Source: Streptococcus pneumoniae (lineage in GTDB: Bacteria; Bacillota; Bacilli; Lactobacillales; Streptococcaceae). From it: a DNA stretch of 64,000 nt. The stretch spans positions 193,501 to 257,500 of the forward strand of contig NZ_CKYA01000001.1 in NCBI RefSeq assembly GCF_001113365.1. The letters run 5' to 3'. The position numbers were made by a program, and so were the translations under genes. Below, one piece after another: positions 44,438 through 52,793 of the stretch. Position 1 is the first letter of the stretch. Every line of letters begins with the position of its first letter. The notes beneath the pieces are model-generated. The model searched no databases, was not told where the DNA came from, and worked only from the letters and a program-made list of their open reading frames with translations.

Positions 44438-45403
44438 ATGGTGATGTCAATCATTGTCCCCTGTTTAAACGAAGAGGAAGTACTTCCTCTTTTTTATCAG
44501 GCTTTGGAAGCTTTACTTCCAGATTTGGAAACAGAAATCGAGTATGTCTTTGTCGATGATGGATCGAGTGATGGAACCTTGGAACTCTTAAAGGCCTATC
44601 GAGAACAAAATCCGGCAGTGCATTATATTTCTTTCTCACGAAATTTTGGCAAAGAAGCAGCTCTGTATGCAGGCTTACAATATGCGACAGGAGATTTGGT
44701 GGTGGTGATGGATGCAGACCTCCAGGATCCTCCTAGTATGCTGCTTGAGATGAAAGCCTTACTAGACCAAAATGTAGATTTGGACTGTGTTGGGACACGG
44801 AGAACCAGTCGGGAGGGGGAACCAGTTTTACGTAGTCTATGCGCTAATCTCTTTTATCGCCTTATGAACAAAATTAGCCCAGTAGCCCTGCCGTCAGGTG
44901 TCCGTGATTTTCGCATGATGAGAAGGTCTGTAGTCGATGCTATTTTAAGTTTGACCGAGTCCAATCGTTTTTCTAAGGGACTCTTTGCCTGGGTCGGCTT
45001 TAAAACGCACTATCTGGACTATCAAAATGTCGAAAGGCAGGCTGGCAAGACCAGTTGGAGTTTTAGGCAACTCTTTTTCTACTCCATTGAGGGTATTGTT
45101 AATTTTTCAGATTTTCCCCTGATTATAGCTTTCGTAGCTGGTCTCCTATCTTGTTTTATTTCTCTGCTGATGACCTTTTTTGTTGTGGTTCGGACTCTCA
45201 TTTTGGGCAATCCGACATCAGGTTGGACCTCTCTGATGGCTGTCATTCTCTTTCTTGGAGGCATTCAACTCTTGACCATTGGAATTCTCGGTAAGTACAT
45301 CAGTAAAATTTATTTGGAGACTAAAAAAAGACCACTTTATCTTATCAAAGAAAAAAGCGATCTTCCTGATTTTACAGAAAAAAATAAAGTGAAAAGACTA
45401 TAA
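44438..45403 (+). CDS. GT2 polyprenyl-phosphate glycosyltransferase (DPM1/GtrB-like)
   Basis: 321 residues from the ATG at 44438 (44444 also possible), one base after the galE stop. GT-A fold: SIIVPCLNEEEVLPLF, FVDDGSSDGT, catalytic MDADLQDPP. Two C-terminal helices (~225-255 and 262-290). This GtrB type transfers a sugar from a nucleotide donor to undecaprenyl phosphate on the inner membrane face; next to galE the sugar could be galactose or glucose. Confidence 0.9.
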   Translation: MVMSIIVPCLNEEEVLPLFYQALEALLPDLETEIEYVFVDDGSSDGTLELLKAYREQNPAVHYISFSRNFGKEAALYAGLQYATGDLVVVMDADLQDPPSMLLEMKALLDQNVDLDCVGTRRTSREGEPVLRSLCANLFYRLMNKISPVALPSGVRDFRMMRRSVVDAILSLTESNRFSKGLFAWVGFKTHYLDYQNVERQAGKTSWSFRQLFFYSIEGIVNFSDFPLIIAFVAGLLSCFISLLMTFFVVVRTLILGNPTSGWTSLMAVILFLGGIQLLTIGILGKYISKIYLETKKRPLYLIKEKSDLPDFTEKNKVKRL

Positions 45404-45453
45404 TTTTACATGGAAATATGCTAAACTAGAGGGAGTGGATTATCGCCATTGAT

Positions 45454-45660
45454 TTAGGCTTCCTGATTTCCAATCAAGGCACGTGTCGGACAGTTTCTAA
45501 CAGCCTCTAAGACATCCTGACTAGGAGAAATTTCTTTTTCCAGTTGGTCAGGATTATCGTAAAAACGCACGATTCCATTATCGTGGTAATCAAATAAGTC
45601 AGAATAAGTTTGGCAAAGCCCACAGGCGATGCATCGTTCAGGTATAAGTGTGATTTTCAT
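45454..45660 (-). CDS. Small ferredoxin, single [4Fe-4S] cluster type
   Basis: 68 residues from the ATG at 45660; two more codons (ATG 45666) are possible, and no clear RBS is visible for either. CIACGLC near the N-terminus with NCPTRAL at the end gives the four cluster Cys. A small electron carrier. Divergent from the LysM gene. Confidence 0.85.
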   Translation of the reverse strand: MKITLIPERCIACGLCQTYSDLFDYHDNGIVRFYDNPDQLEKEISPSQDVLEAVRNCPTRALIGNQEA

Positions 45661-45711
45661 GTTCATATTTATATTGTAATAAGAAAAGTAAAAAAAAACA
45701 AGGAGTAAGGT

Positions 45712-46188
45712 ATGGCAAAAGAACCGTGGCAAGAAGATATTTATGATCAAGAAGAAGCAAGAGCAGAGCGTCGGCATCGAAACCACGGAGGGGCTGGTAG
45801 GATGGCTAATCGTATTTTGACGATCCTAGCTAGTATTTTCTTTGTAATTGTGGTGGTGATGGTCATCGTTCTCATCTATCTATCATCGGGGGGGAGTAAT
45901 CGCACAGCAGCCTTAAAAGACTTTCATGATTCTGATGCAAGTGTAGTACAAGTCTCATCTTCAAGCAGTTCTCAGCCTGAGCAGAGTTCAGAGCCAGAAT
46001 CTACTTCTAGTAGTTCAGAAGAAGCTGCTAATCCTGAAGGAACGATTAAAGTTCTCGCAGGAGAAGGGGAAGCAGCTATTGCCGCTCGTGCAGGAATCTC
46101 CATTGCTCAGTTAGAGGCCTTGAATCCTGAGCACATGGCTACAGGATCTTGGTTTGCTAATCCAGGTGATGTTATAAAAATAAAATAG
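45712..46188 (+). CDS. Membrane-anchored LysM-domain protein
   Basis: 158 residues. Cytoplasmic basic N-terminus, one helix (~38-60, ILTILASIFFVIVVVMVIVLIYL), a Ser/Glu-rich spacer (~85-110) and a C-terminal LysM (about 113-158, AGEGEAAIAARAGISIAQLEALNPE). Probably binds peptidoglycan from the membrane. It begins an operon with cmk nine bases downstream, as in many streptococci. Confidence 0.9.
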   Translation: MAKEPWQEDIYDQEEARAERRHRNHGGAGRMANRILTILASIFFVIVVVMVIVLIYLSSGGSNRTAALKDFHDSDASVVQVSSSSSSQPEQSSEPESTSSSSEEAANPEGTIKVLAGEGEAAIAARAGISIAQLEALNPEHMATGSWFANPGDVIKIK

Positions 46189-46196
46189 GAGCCGAT

Positions 46197-46868
46197 ATGA
46201 AAACAATTCAAATTGCTATTGATGGTCCTGCTTCCAGCGGTAAGAGTACGGTCGCAAAGATTATTGCTAAGGATTTTGGATTCACCTACCTTGATACAGG
46301 AGCTATGTATCGTGCAGCGACCTATATGGCTCTTAAGAACCAATTAGGAGTTGAAGAAGTCGGAGCCCTTCTAACCTTGTTGGACCAGCATCCAATCAGC
46401 TTTGGACGTTCAGAAACTGGAGACCAGCTTGTTTTTGTAGGAGATGTGGATATTACCCATCCTATCCGTGAAAATGAAGTGACCAATCATGTTTCTGCTA
46501 TTGCAGCAATTCCTCAAGTGCGTGAGAAACTAGTTTCTCTCCAACAAGAAATTGCCCAGCAAGGTGGGATTGTCATGGATGGTCGCGATATTGGAACTGT
46601 TGTATTGCCACAAGCAGAATTGAAAATTTTCCTAGTAGCTTCTGTTGATGAGAGAGCAGGGCGCCGTTACAAGGAAAATATTGCCAAGGGAATTGAAACA
46701 GACCTTGAAACCCTAAAAAAGGAAATTGCTGCGCGTGACTACAAGGATAGTCATCGGGAGACTTCTCCTCTTAAACAAGCAGAGGACGCTGTCTATCTTG
46801 ATACAACTGGCTTGAACATTCAAGAAGTAGTTGAAAAAATCAAATCAGAAGCTGAAAAAAGAATGTAA
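46197..46868 (+). CDS. cmk: Cytidylate kinase
   Basis: 223 residues. P-loop IDGPASSGKST, then YLDTGAMYRA, MDGRDIGT and the (d)CMP-binding segment RDYKDSHRETSPL. Phosphorylates CMP/dCMP. Closed by a terminator at 46875. Confidence 0.96.
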   Translation: MKTIQIAIDGPASSGKSTVAKIIAKDFGFTYLDTGAMYRAATYMALKNQLGVEEVGALLTLLDQHPISFGRSETGDQLVFVGDVDITHPIRENEVTNHVSAIAAIPQVREKLVSLQQEIAQQGGIVMDGRDIGTVVLPQAELKIFLVASVDERAGRRYKENIAKGIETDLETLKKEIAARDYKDSHRETSPLKQAEDAVYLDTTGLNIQEVVEKIKSEAEKRM

Positions 46869-46874
46869 ATGTAG

Positions 46875-46904
46875 AAAAGCCGATAGATGGATATCGGTTT
46901 TTTT
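46875..46904 (+). terminator. Terminator of LysM-cmk unit
   Basis: AAAAGCCGATA / TATCGG(TTTT) stem followed by T7. Confidence 0.85.
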
Positions 46905-46998
46905 CTAAATTTGTCAAAATGCTGATTTTAGGGTATAATAGTTGCTGTTCGAGAAATTTTGATTTTCAAAGAATAGTGAATGATGATAAGGAGAAACT

Positions 46999-47337
46999 AT
47001 GAACAATTTACCAAATTGTCCAAAATGTAACTCAGAGTATGTCTACGAAGACGGTGCCCTACTGGTTTGCCCAGAGTGTGCTCATGAGTGGAATCCTGCT
47101 GAAGTTGCAGAAGCAGAAGAAGGTCTTGTCGCTATCGATGCCAACGGAAATAAATTGGCTGATGGTGATACAGTAACTCTCATCAAGGACTTGAAAGTAA
47201 AAGGTGCGCCAAAAGATTTGAAACAAGGGACGCGCGTGAAAAATATCCGCATCGTAGAAGGTGACCACAATATCGACTGTAAGATTGATGGCTTCGGTGC
47301 CATGAAACTCAAATCAGAGTTTGTGAAGAAGATTTAA
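46999..47337 (+). CDS. PhnA/YjdM-family zinc-ribbon protein
   Basis: 112 residues. N-terminal zinc ribbon CPKCNSEY..C PEC, then a PhnA domain (DANGNKLADGDTVTLIKDLKVKG). Despite the old name, the family has no proven role in phosphonate use. RBS AAGGAG. Followed after two bases by the membrane protein gene. Confidence 0.93.
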   Translation: MNNLPNCPKCNSEYVYEDGALLVCPECAHEWNPAEVAEAEEGLVAIDANGNKLADGDTVTLIKDLKVKGAPKDLKQGTRVKNIRIVEGDHNIDCKIDGFGAMKLKSEFVKKI

Positions 47338-47339
47338 GT

Positions 47340-47969
47340 ATGTCAAAGCACTATAAACTTGTATTTTATAGCCGTATCTTCTTGTTTCTAGCGGCTTTTA
47401 CGGGAGTTTATCTTGAAATTACCAAGCATGGTGGTTTTGGGATGCTTCTCTATTACACGGTTCTGTCCAATCTCTTGGTAACTATTTTTACCCTCTATCT
47501 TCTAAAGGTTATGAGCCGTGTAGGTGAAAACTGGCAAAGACCAAGTCTCTTGCGCTTAAAAGGTGGAGTCACCATGAGTATCATGATTACCTGTGTGATT
47601 TACCATTTCCTCTTAGCGCCTATTGCGACTAATTTCTATACCCTAGAAAATTTCCTTTGCCACTATATCGTTCCCCTCTGGTTTTTCGCAGATACCCTCT
47701 TGTTTGACAAACAGGGTCAATACAAGATTTGGGATCCAATTGTGTGGACGATTTTACCCTTGCTGTATATGATGTTTGCTCTTTTTAATGGCTTGGTTCT
47801 AAAACTCAATATTCCAAATGCCAAGGATAATCCTTTCCCTTACTTCTTTTTGAATGTGAACAAGGGTTGGAATGTCGTATTCAAGTGGTGTCTGATTATC
47901 TTTGTTGCCTATATGGTGGCAGGATTTATCTTCTACTTTATCAAGCAAATCAAGAGAAAGTCATCCTAA
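47340..47969 (+). CDS. Pr6Pr-type six-helix membrane protein
   Basis: 209 residues with about six helices (near 10-28, 34-54, 75-95, 105-123, 138-155, 178-200). Matches the Pr6Pr (FAR-17a/AIG1-like) pattern: YYTVLSNLLVT near residue 40 and CHYIVPLWFFAD near 110. Function unknown. Two bases after phnA, hence coupled. Confidence 0.82.
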   Translation: MSKHYKLVFYSRIFLFLAAFTGVYLEITKHGGFGMLLYYTVLSNLLVTIFTLYLLKVMSRVGENWQRPSLLRLKGGVTMSIMITCVIYHFLLAPIATNFYTLENFLCHYIVPLWFFADTLLFDKQGQYKIWDPIVWTILPLLYMMFALFNGLVLKLNIPNAKDNPFPYFFLNVNKGWNVVFKWCLIIFVAYMVAGFIFYFIKQIKRKSS

Positions 47970-48074
47970 TACTCTTCGAAAATCAAATTCAAACCACGTC
48001 AGTTTCGCCTTGCCGTACTCAAGTACAGCCTGCGGCTAGCTTCCTAGTTTGCTCTTTGATTTTCATTGAGTATA
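47969..48074 (-). repeat. BOX element, reverse orientation, no boxB
   Basis: Reverse complement begins ATACTCAATGAAAATCAAAG and ends with ACGTGGTTTGAATTTGATTT; the centre carries GTACTTGAGTACGG. Confidence 0.88.
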
Positions 48075-48198
48075 AGACACAAGGGATTCATTTTCGAGTT
48101 TAAGAAGGAGTCTATACACTAAAGAGGCTTCTTCTTTTCTTGCTTGTTTGATAACGATCAAAAAATAGAAGATAAAGAGAAATATAGAAAGAGATTTC

Positions 48199-49350
48199 AT
48201 GAAACAACTTTTAGAACGGGCCAGTATTTTGGCTCTCTCCCTCGTTTTGATTATGTCCTTTTCCATCTCGAGTGCCCTGCCAGCCATGTTTGACTATTAT
48301 CAAGGTTATCCTAAGGAACAAATTGAGCTCTTGGCGAGCTTGCCTTCCTTCGGGATCATGATGATGTTATTACTAAATGGTTTCTTAGAAAAAATATTTC
48401 CTGAGCGCTTACAGATTAGTTTGGGCTTGCTGATTTTATCACTGAGTGGAACAGCACCCTTTTGGTATCAAGCCTACCCCTTTGTCTTTTGGACACGGAT
48501 TCTTTTTGGTTTGGGTCTTGGGATGATCAATGCCAAGGCTATTTCCATTATCAGTGAACGTTATCAAGGAAAAACGCGAATTCAGATGCTAGGGTTACGC
48601 GGTTCTGCAGAGGTCGTTGGCGCTTCTCTCATTACCTTGGCAGTCGGCCAGTTGTTGGCCTTCGGTTGGACAGCTACTTTCTTAGCCTATAGTGCTGGAT
48701 TTTTGGTACTGACCCTTTATCTGCTCTTTGTCCCTTATGGAAAGGAAAAGAAAGAAGTCAAGAAAAAAGCGAAGGAAATAAGTCGCTTAACTCGAGAAAT
48801 GAAAGGCTTGATTTTTATCCTAGCTATTGAAGCGGCAGTTGTAGTTTGTACCAATACAGCTATTACTATTCGTATTCCAAGTTTGATGGTGGAAAGAGGA
48901 CTTGGAGATGCCCAGTTATCTAGTTTTGTTCTTAGTATCATGCAGTTGATCGGGATTGTGGCTGGTGTGAGTTTTTCTTTCTTGATTTCTATCTTTAAAG
49001 AGAAACTGCTCCTTTGGTCTGGTATTACCTTCGGTTTAGGGCAAATTGTGATTGCCTTGTCACCATCCTTATGGGTAGTTGTAGCAGGGAGTATTCTGGC
49101 TGGTTTTGCCTATAGTGTAGCCTTGACGACGGTCTTTCAACTGGTCTCTGAACGAATTCCAGCTAAACTCCTCAATCAAGCAACTTCATTTGCAGTTTTA
49201 GGCTGTAGTTTCGGAGCTTTTACGACTCCATTCGTTCTAGGTGCGATTGGCTTACTAACTCACAATGGGATGTTGGTCTTTGCTATCTTAGGATCTTGGT
49301 TAATTGTAACCTCTATCTTTGTCATGTACCTACTTCAAAAGAGAGCTTAG
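48199..49350 (+). CDS. MFS transporter, CynX/NimT-like
   Basis: 383 residues with about 12 helices. A motif close to the MFS loop signature lies after helix 2, and GLGLGMINAKAISIISERYQGKTR after helix 4. The 12-helix drug/anion CynX-like subgroup is my best guess; substrate unknown. RBS GAAAGAG. Confidence 0.88.
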   Translation: MKQLLERASILALSLVLIMSFSISSALPAMFDYYQGYPKEQIELLASLPSFGIMMMLLLNGFLEKIFPERLQISLGLLILSLSGTAPFWYQAYPFVFWTRILFGLGLGMINAKAISIISERYQGKTRIQMLGLRGSAEVVGASLITLAVGQLLAFGWTATFLAYSAGFLVLTLYLLFVPYGKEKKEVKKKAKEISRLTREMKGLIFILAIEAAVVVCTNTAITIRIPSLMVERGLGDAQLSSFVLSIMQLIGIVAGVSFSFLISIFKEKLLLWSGITFGLGQIVIALSPSLWVVVAGSILAGFAYSVALTTVFQLVSERIPAKLLNQATSFAVLGCSFGAFTTPFVLGAIGLLTHNGMLVFAILGSWLIVTSIFVMYLLQKRA

Positions 49351-49371
49351 GATTGGTTTCCTAAGTTTTTC
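49345..49371 (+). terminator. Terminator of the MFS gene
   Basis: GCTTAGGA-TTGGTT-TCCTAAGT stem with TTTTC tail. Confidence 0.82.
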
Positions 49372-49449
49372 TTTTTGTGAATTTTGTACCCATACAATAT
49401 TTGTTTTAGACCCTTGTTTACAGATTATTTTCTTGATAAAATAGAAGTT

Positions 49450-50199
49450 ATGACGAGATATAAAGCAACTATTTCCTATGATGGTTACGCCTTTGCTGGT
49501 TTTCAGCGCCAGCCTCATGCGCGTAGCGTTCAGGAAGAAATTGAAAAAACCTTGACCAGGTTAAATAAAGGGCAAGCTATTACTGTTCACGGTGCTGGTA
49601 GGACAGATAGTGGGGTTCATGCTCTGGGACAGGTGCTTCATTTTGACTTGCCCTATCAAATGGATGAGGAAAAACTTCGCTTTGCCTTGGACACCCAGTC
49701 CCCTGAAGATATTGATGTGATTTCGATTGATCTGGTAGCGGATGATTTTCATTGCCGTTATGCTAAGCATAGCAAGACCTATGAGTTTATCGTGGATAGA
49801 GGACGTCCCAAAAATCCCATGCGCCGTCACTATGCCACCCACTTCCCTTACCCACTTGATGTGGAGAGGATGCAGGAGGCCGTCAAAAAGCTAGAAGGAA
49901 CCCATGATTTCACTGGCTTTACAGCCTCTGGGACTAGTGTAGAGGATAAGGTTCGCACTATTACAGAAGCCAGTCTTAGGGTTGATGAGACAGGCCAGTT
50001 TTTGACTTTTACCTTTTCAGGAAATGGTTTCTTGTATAAACAGATTCGCAATATGGTGGGGACACTGCTCAAAATCGGCAACAAGCGTATGCCAGTAGAG
50101 CAGATTGACCTGATCTTGGAGAAAAAGGACAGGCAGCTTGCAGGTCCCACTGCAGCACCAAATGGTTTATATTTAAAGGAGATTCGTTATGAAGAATAA
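49450..50199 (+). CDS. truA: tRNA pseudouridine(38-40) synthase
   Basis: 249 residues from the ATG at 49450, the standard TruA length; the frame upstream lacks an RBS. Catalytic Asp in GAGRTDSGVHALGQ. Modifies the anticodon arm of tRNAs. Overlaps the next gene by 11 bases. Confidence 0.96.
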   Translation: MTRYKATISYDGYAFAGFQRQPHARSVQEEIEKTLTRLNKGQAITVHGAGRTDSGVHALGQVLHFDLPYQMDEEKLRFALDTQSPEDIDVISIDLVADDFHCRYAKHSKTYEFIVDRGRPKNPMRRHYATHFPYPLDVERMQEAVKKLEGTHDFTGFTASGTSVEDKVRTITEASLRVDETGQFLTFTFSGNGFLYKQIRNMVGTLLKIGNKRMPVEQIDLILEKKDRQLAGPTAAPNGLYLKEIRYEE

Positions 50200-50962
50200 T
50201 CGTATTTTAGCACTTTCTGGAAATGATATTTTTAGTGGTGGTGGCCTGTCAGCTGATTTGGCTACCTATACTTTGAACGGCTTGCATGGCTTTGTAGCAG
50301 TGACTTGTTTGACAGCCTTGACAGAAAAAGGATTTGAAGTCTTTCCAACTGACGATACCATTTTTCAACATGAATTGGATAGCTTGCGTGATGTGGAGTT
50401 TGGGGGAATTAAGATTGGTCTTCTCCCTACTGTCAGTGTGGCTGAGAAGGCATTGGACTTTATCAAGAAACGCCCAGGAGTGCCTGTGGTATTGGACCCT
50501 GTCTTGGTCTGCAAGGAAACGCACGACGTAGCAGTTAGTGAACTTTGCCAAGAGTTGATTCGCTTTTTCCCTTATGTCAGTGTGATTACGCCTAATCTCC
50601 CAGAAGCAGAATTATTATCCGGTCAGGAAATTAAAACCTTGGAAGACATGAAAACTGCAGCGCAGAAATTGCATGATTTAGGAACGCTAGCAGTCATTAT
50701 CAAGGGAGGCAATCGTCTTAGTCAGGATAAGGCTGTGGATGTCTTTTATGATGGACAGACCTTTACTATCTTAGAAAATCCAGTTATCCAAGGCCAAAAT
50801 GCTGGTGCAGGTTGTACCTTTGCCTCTAGCATTGCCAGTCACTTGGTTAAAGGTGATAAACTTTTGCCAGCAGTAGAAAGCTCTAAGGCTTTCGTTTATC
50901 GTGCTATTGCACAAGCAGATCAGTATGGAGTAAGACAATATGAAGCAAACCAAAACAACTAA
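50189..50962 (+). CDS. pdxK: Pyridoxal kinase / ThiD-like kinase
   Basis: 257 residues of the ribokinase-like ThiD/PdxK family: LSGNDIFSGGGLSADL at the N-terminus, PNLPEAELLSG, VIIKGG and the anion hole/catalytic GAGCTFASSIASHL. The Cys in this motif is typical of ThiD-like pyridoxal kinases. Sits in a truA-kinase-ECF unit with overlapping ends, so the kinase likely traps the vitamin brought in by the ECF S-component. Confidence 0.88.
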   Translation: MKNNRILALSGNDIFSGGGLSADLATYTLNGLHGFVAVTCLTALTEKGFEVFPTDDTIFQHELDSLRDVEFGGIKIGLLPTVSVAEKALDFIKKRPGVPVVLDPVLVCKETHDVAVSELCQELIRFFPYVSVITPNLPEAELLSGQEIKTLEDMKTAAQKLHDLGTLAVIIKGGNRLSQDKAVDVFYDGQTFTILENPVIQGQNAGAGCTFASSIASHLVKGDKLLPAVESSKAFVYRAIAQADQYGVRQYEANQNN

Positions 50963-51401
50963 AATCGCCCTTGTATCCCTATTAACCGCCCTTTCTGTGG
51001 TTCTAGGTTATTTCTTAAAAATCCCAACACCGACAGGCATCCTAACTCTTTTAGATGCGGGTGTCTTCTTCGCAGCCTTCTACTTTGGTAGTCGTGAAGG
51101 AGCTGTAGTCGGAGGATTAGCAGGTTTCTTGATTGACCTCTTATCAGGCTATCCCCAGTGGATGTTCTTTAGCTTGGTCAACCATGGCTTGCAGGGATTT
51201 TTCGCAGGATTTAAAGGAAAAACTCAGTGGTTAGGCCTCGTTTTGGCAACGATTGCCATGGTAGGGGGTTACGCCTTGGGTTCTACATTGATGAATGGCT
51301 GGGCTGCAGCTCTACCAGAAATTTTACCAAATTTCATGCAAAATATGGTAGGGATGATTGTAGGATTTATTCTTAGTCAAAGTATCAAGAAGATTAAGTA
51401 A
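50940..51401 (+). CDS. ECF transporter S-component, probably for vitamin B6
   Basis: 153 residues with five to six helices, starting KTKIALVSLLTALSVVLGY-like, with DAGVFFAAFYFGSREGAVVGGLAGFLIDL as in ECF S-components. Overlaps the kinase gene by 23 bases. The energising EcfA/A'/T genes are not here, so it must share a common module (group II ECF). Vitamin B6 (PdxU-type) is inferred from the kinase; the thiazole/HMP alternative remains open. Confidence 0.85.
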   Translation: MKQTKTTKIALVSLLTALSVVLGYFLKIPTPTGILTLLDAGVFFAAFYFGSREGAVVGGLAGFLIDLLSGYPQWMFFSLVNHGLQGFFAGFKGKTQWLGLVLATIAMVGGYALGSTLMNGWAAALPEILPNFMQNMVGMIVGFILSQSIKKIK

Positions 51402-51431
51402 AGAGGCTGTGGAGAAAGTCCTAAGAATTAG

Positions 51432-51479
51432 AAAAACGCATAGTATCAGGTGTTGAAACCTTGATACTATGCGTTTTAT
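51432..51479. terminator. Repeat-family hairpin terminator
   Basis: AAAACGCATAGTATCAGGTG pairs with CCTTGATACTATGCGTTTT. Third member of the hairpin family with 16477 and 28770; lies between the ECF gene and the convergent GNAT gene. Confidence 0.85.
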
Positions 51480-51547
51480 TGTGGGAAGATTTTCCTCATT
51501 TTCTAGTGAAATTGAACTTTTTCTAACATCTTTTTATAGATTACTTC

Positions 51548-52021
51548 TTAATCAATTATCATTTCCATTGTTGTTTCTTGGGGTTTCATCCCTTGTCTTT
51601 GATAAAAGCGGAGAGCACCCTCGTTATCATTCCAGACACTTAGGGTTAGATTATGGCAGCCAATTTCTTTAGCATAATTGAGAGCGAATTGATAGAGTTG
51701 ATCACCAATTTTTTGACCACGAGCATTTTGATCTACACATAAATCTTTGATAAAAAGGGTTTTGATTTCTTGGAGAACAGGATTATCTGTTTTATCTTTT
51801 ATGGTACAAAATAGGTGTCCGAGAACTTGTCCCTTCTCATCTTCAAAAACAAAAATAGGGGTATGTTCTTGAGAGAGAATATTTTGCAACTCAGAGGAAC
51901 TATATTTAGTCCCAGTTTGCTTAAAAATATCTGGTCGAGCTTGGTGGTGAAGCGTAAGGATTTGTTGTAATAAATCGAGTAATTTAGGAATATCTTCTTG
52001 TTTAGCTTTTCGAATAGTCAT
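51548..52021 (-). CDS. GNAT-family N-acetyltransferase (possible self-protection gene)
   Basis: 157 residues. Acetyl-CoA loop DQNARGQKIGDQLY (R/Q-x-x-G-x-G/A) near 95-107, and LSVWNDNEGALRFYQRQGM near 125-145, as in RimI-like enzymes. It lies 48 bases after the ABC permease on the same strand. In microcin C clusters the GNAT domain of MccE acetylates the toxic product for immunity; the same role is possible here but unproven, and this could equally be a resident gene. Confidence 0.85.
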   Translation of the reverse strand: MTIRKAKQEDIPKLLDLLQQILTLHHQARPDIFKQTGTKYSSSELQNILSQEHTPIFVFEDEKGQVLGHLFCTIKDKTDNPVLQEIKTLFIKDLCVDQNARGQKIGDQLYQFALNYAKEIGCHNLTLSVWNDNEGALRFYQRQGMKPQETTMEMIID

Positions 52022-52069
52022 GAAGGTTCTTTTTATTGGCTTAGTCTATAAGAAAAGCTTTAGGAGCAA

Positions 52070-52792
52070 TCATTTTTCTTTATGAAGAGTTCTTAAAATA
52101 ATTAACTGTGTTGACATAATCCAAAGAATGAGAATACTCATGTCCAATAGAGAAACATTTCCGTAGTCGTAAAGGCTGGCTCGCAGAAGATTTGAGGAAG
52201 GGACGAAAGGGAGGGCACGGTAAAGATGGTTTACCCACTCAGGTAGTCGATCTGCAGGATACATGAGTGGTGAGAACATGAGTCCAATCATAAGAATTAG
52301 CTGCGACATAAGGGTTACTGTATTTGGAGAAAAGGTGTAGGCTATAGCAAATCCCAGACTAATCATAGTAAGACAAATCAGAAGCACAATAAAAACACCA
52401 AGAAAAGATGGATGGAGACGAACAGAAAAACGGACATACCCAAGTAGAATAGAAATAAAAACTCCCGGCAAAATGGCAATTAACCACATCCACAAGTCAG
52501 CGAGAGAAATGAATATCCTAGGGATGGGTAAGGCACGAATATAATCAAAATGCCCTTCCAACTTATCATTTGCTATAACAGGGGAGGAAATTGTACAACC
52601 CATGGAGATAATTCCAATTAAAACAGAACCAGACGAAAGATAGTAGGCAGTAGTCGAATCGATATCGCCAATAACTAGAGGGTAGCCAAAAAGAAGAGAA
52701 ATGGATAAGAGGAGCTGTGCTAGTGTAAAAAGGATGAAAAGCTCTTTTTGGCGCAAGTAGTTCCAATGAAGTAAGTAAAAAAATTGAGTCAT
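52070..52792 (-). CDS. ABC-2 type permease of the RiPP locus
   Basis: 240 residues with six helices (about 15-40, 46-66, 95-120, 132-155, 160-180 and 215-233), ABC-2/NatB-like. Starts one base after the ATPase stop (TAA-T-ATG), so translation is coupled. Presumably exports the modified peptide or gives immunity by pumping it out. Confidence 0.85.
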   Translation of the reverse strand: MTQFFYLLHWNYLRQKELFILFTLAQLLLSISLLFGYPLVIGDIDSTTAYYLSSGSVLIGIISMGCTISSPVIANDKLEGHFDYIRALPIPRIFISLADLWMWLIAILPGVFISILLGYVRFSVRLHPSFLGVFIVLLICLTMISLGFAIAYTFSPNTVTLMSQLILMIGLMFSPLMYPADRLPEWVNHLYRALPFVPSSNLLRASLYDYGNVSLLDMSILILWIMSTQLIILRTLHKEK

Positions 52793-52793
52793 A

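Noticed and set aside
45667..45786. N-terminal extension of the ferredoxin to 45786
   Set aside because: The extra residues are a hydrophobic readout of the promoter region and overlap the divergent LysM gene; ferredoxins of this type begin near MKITLIPERC.
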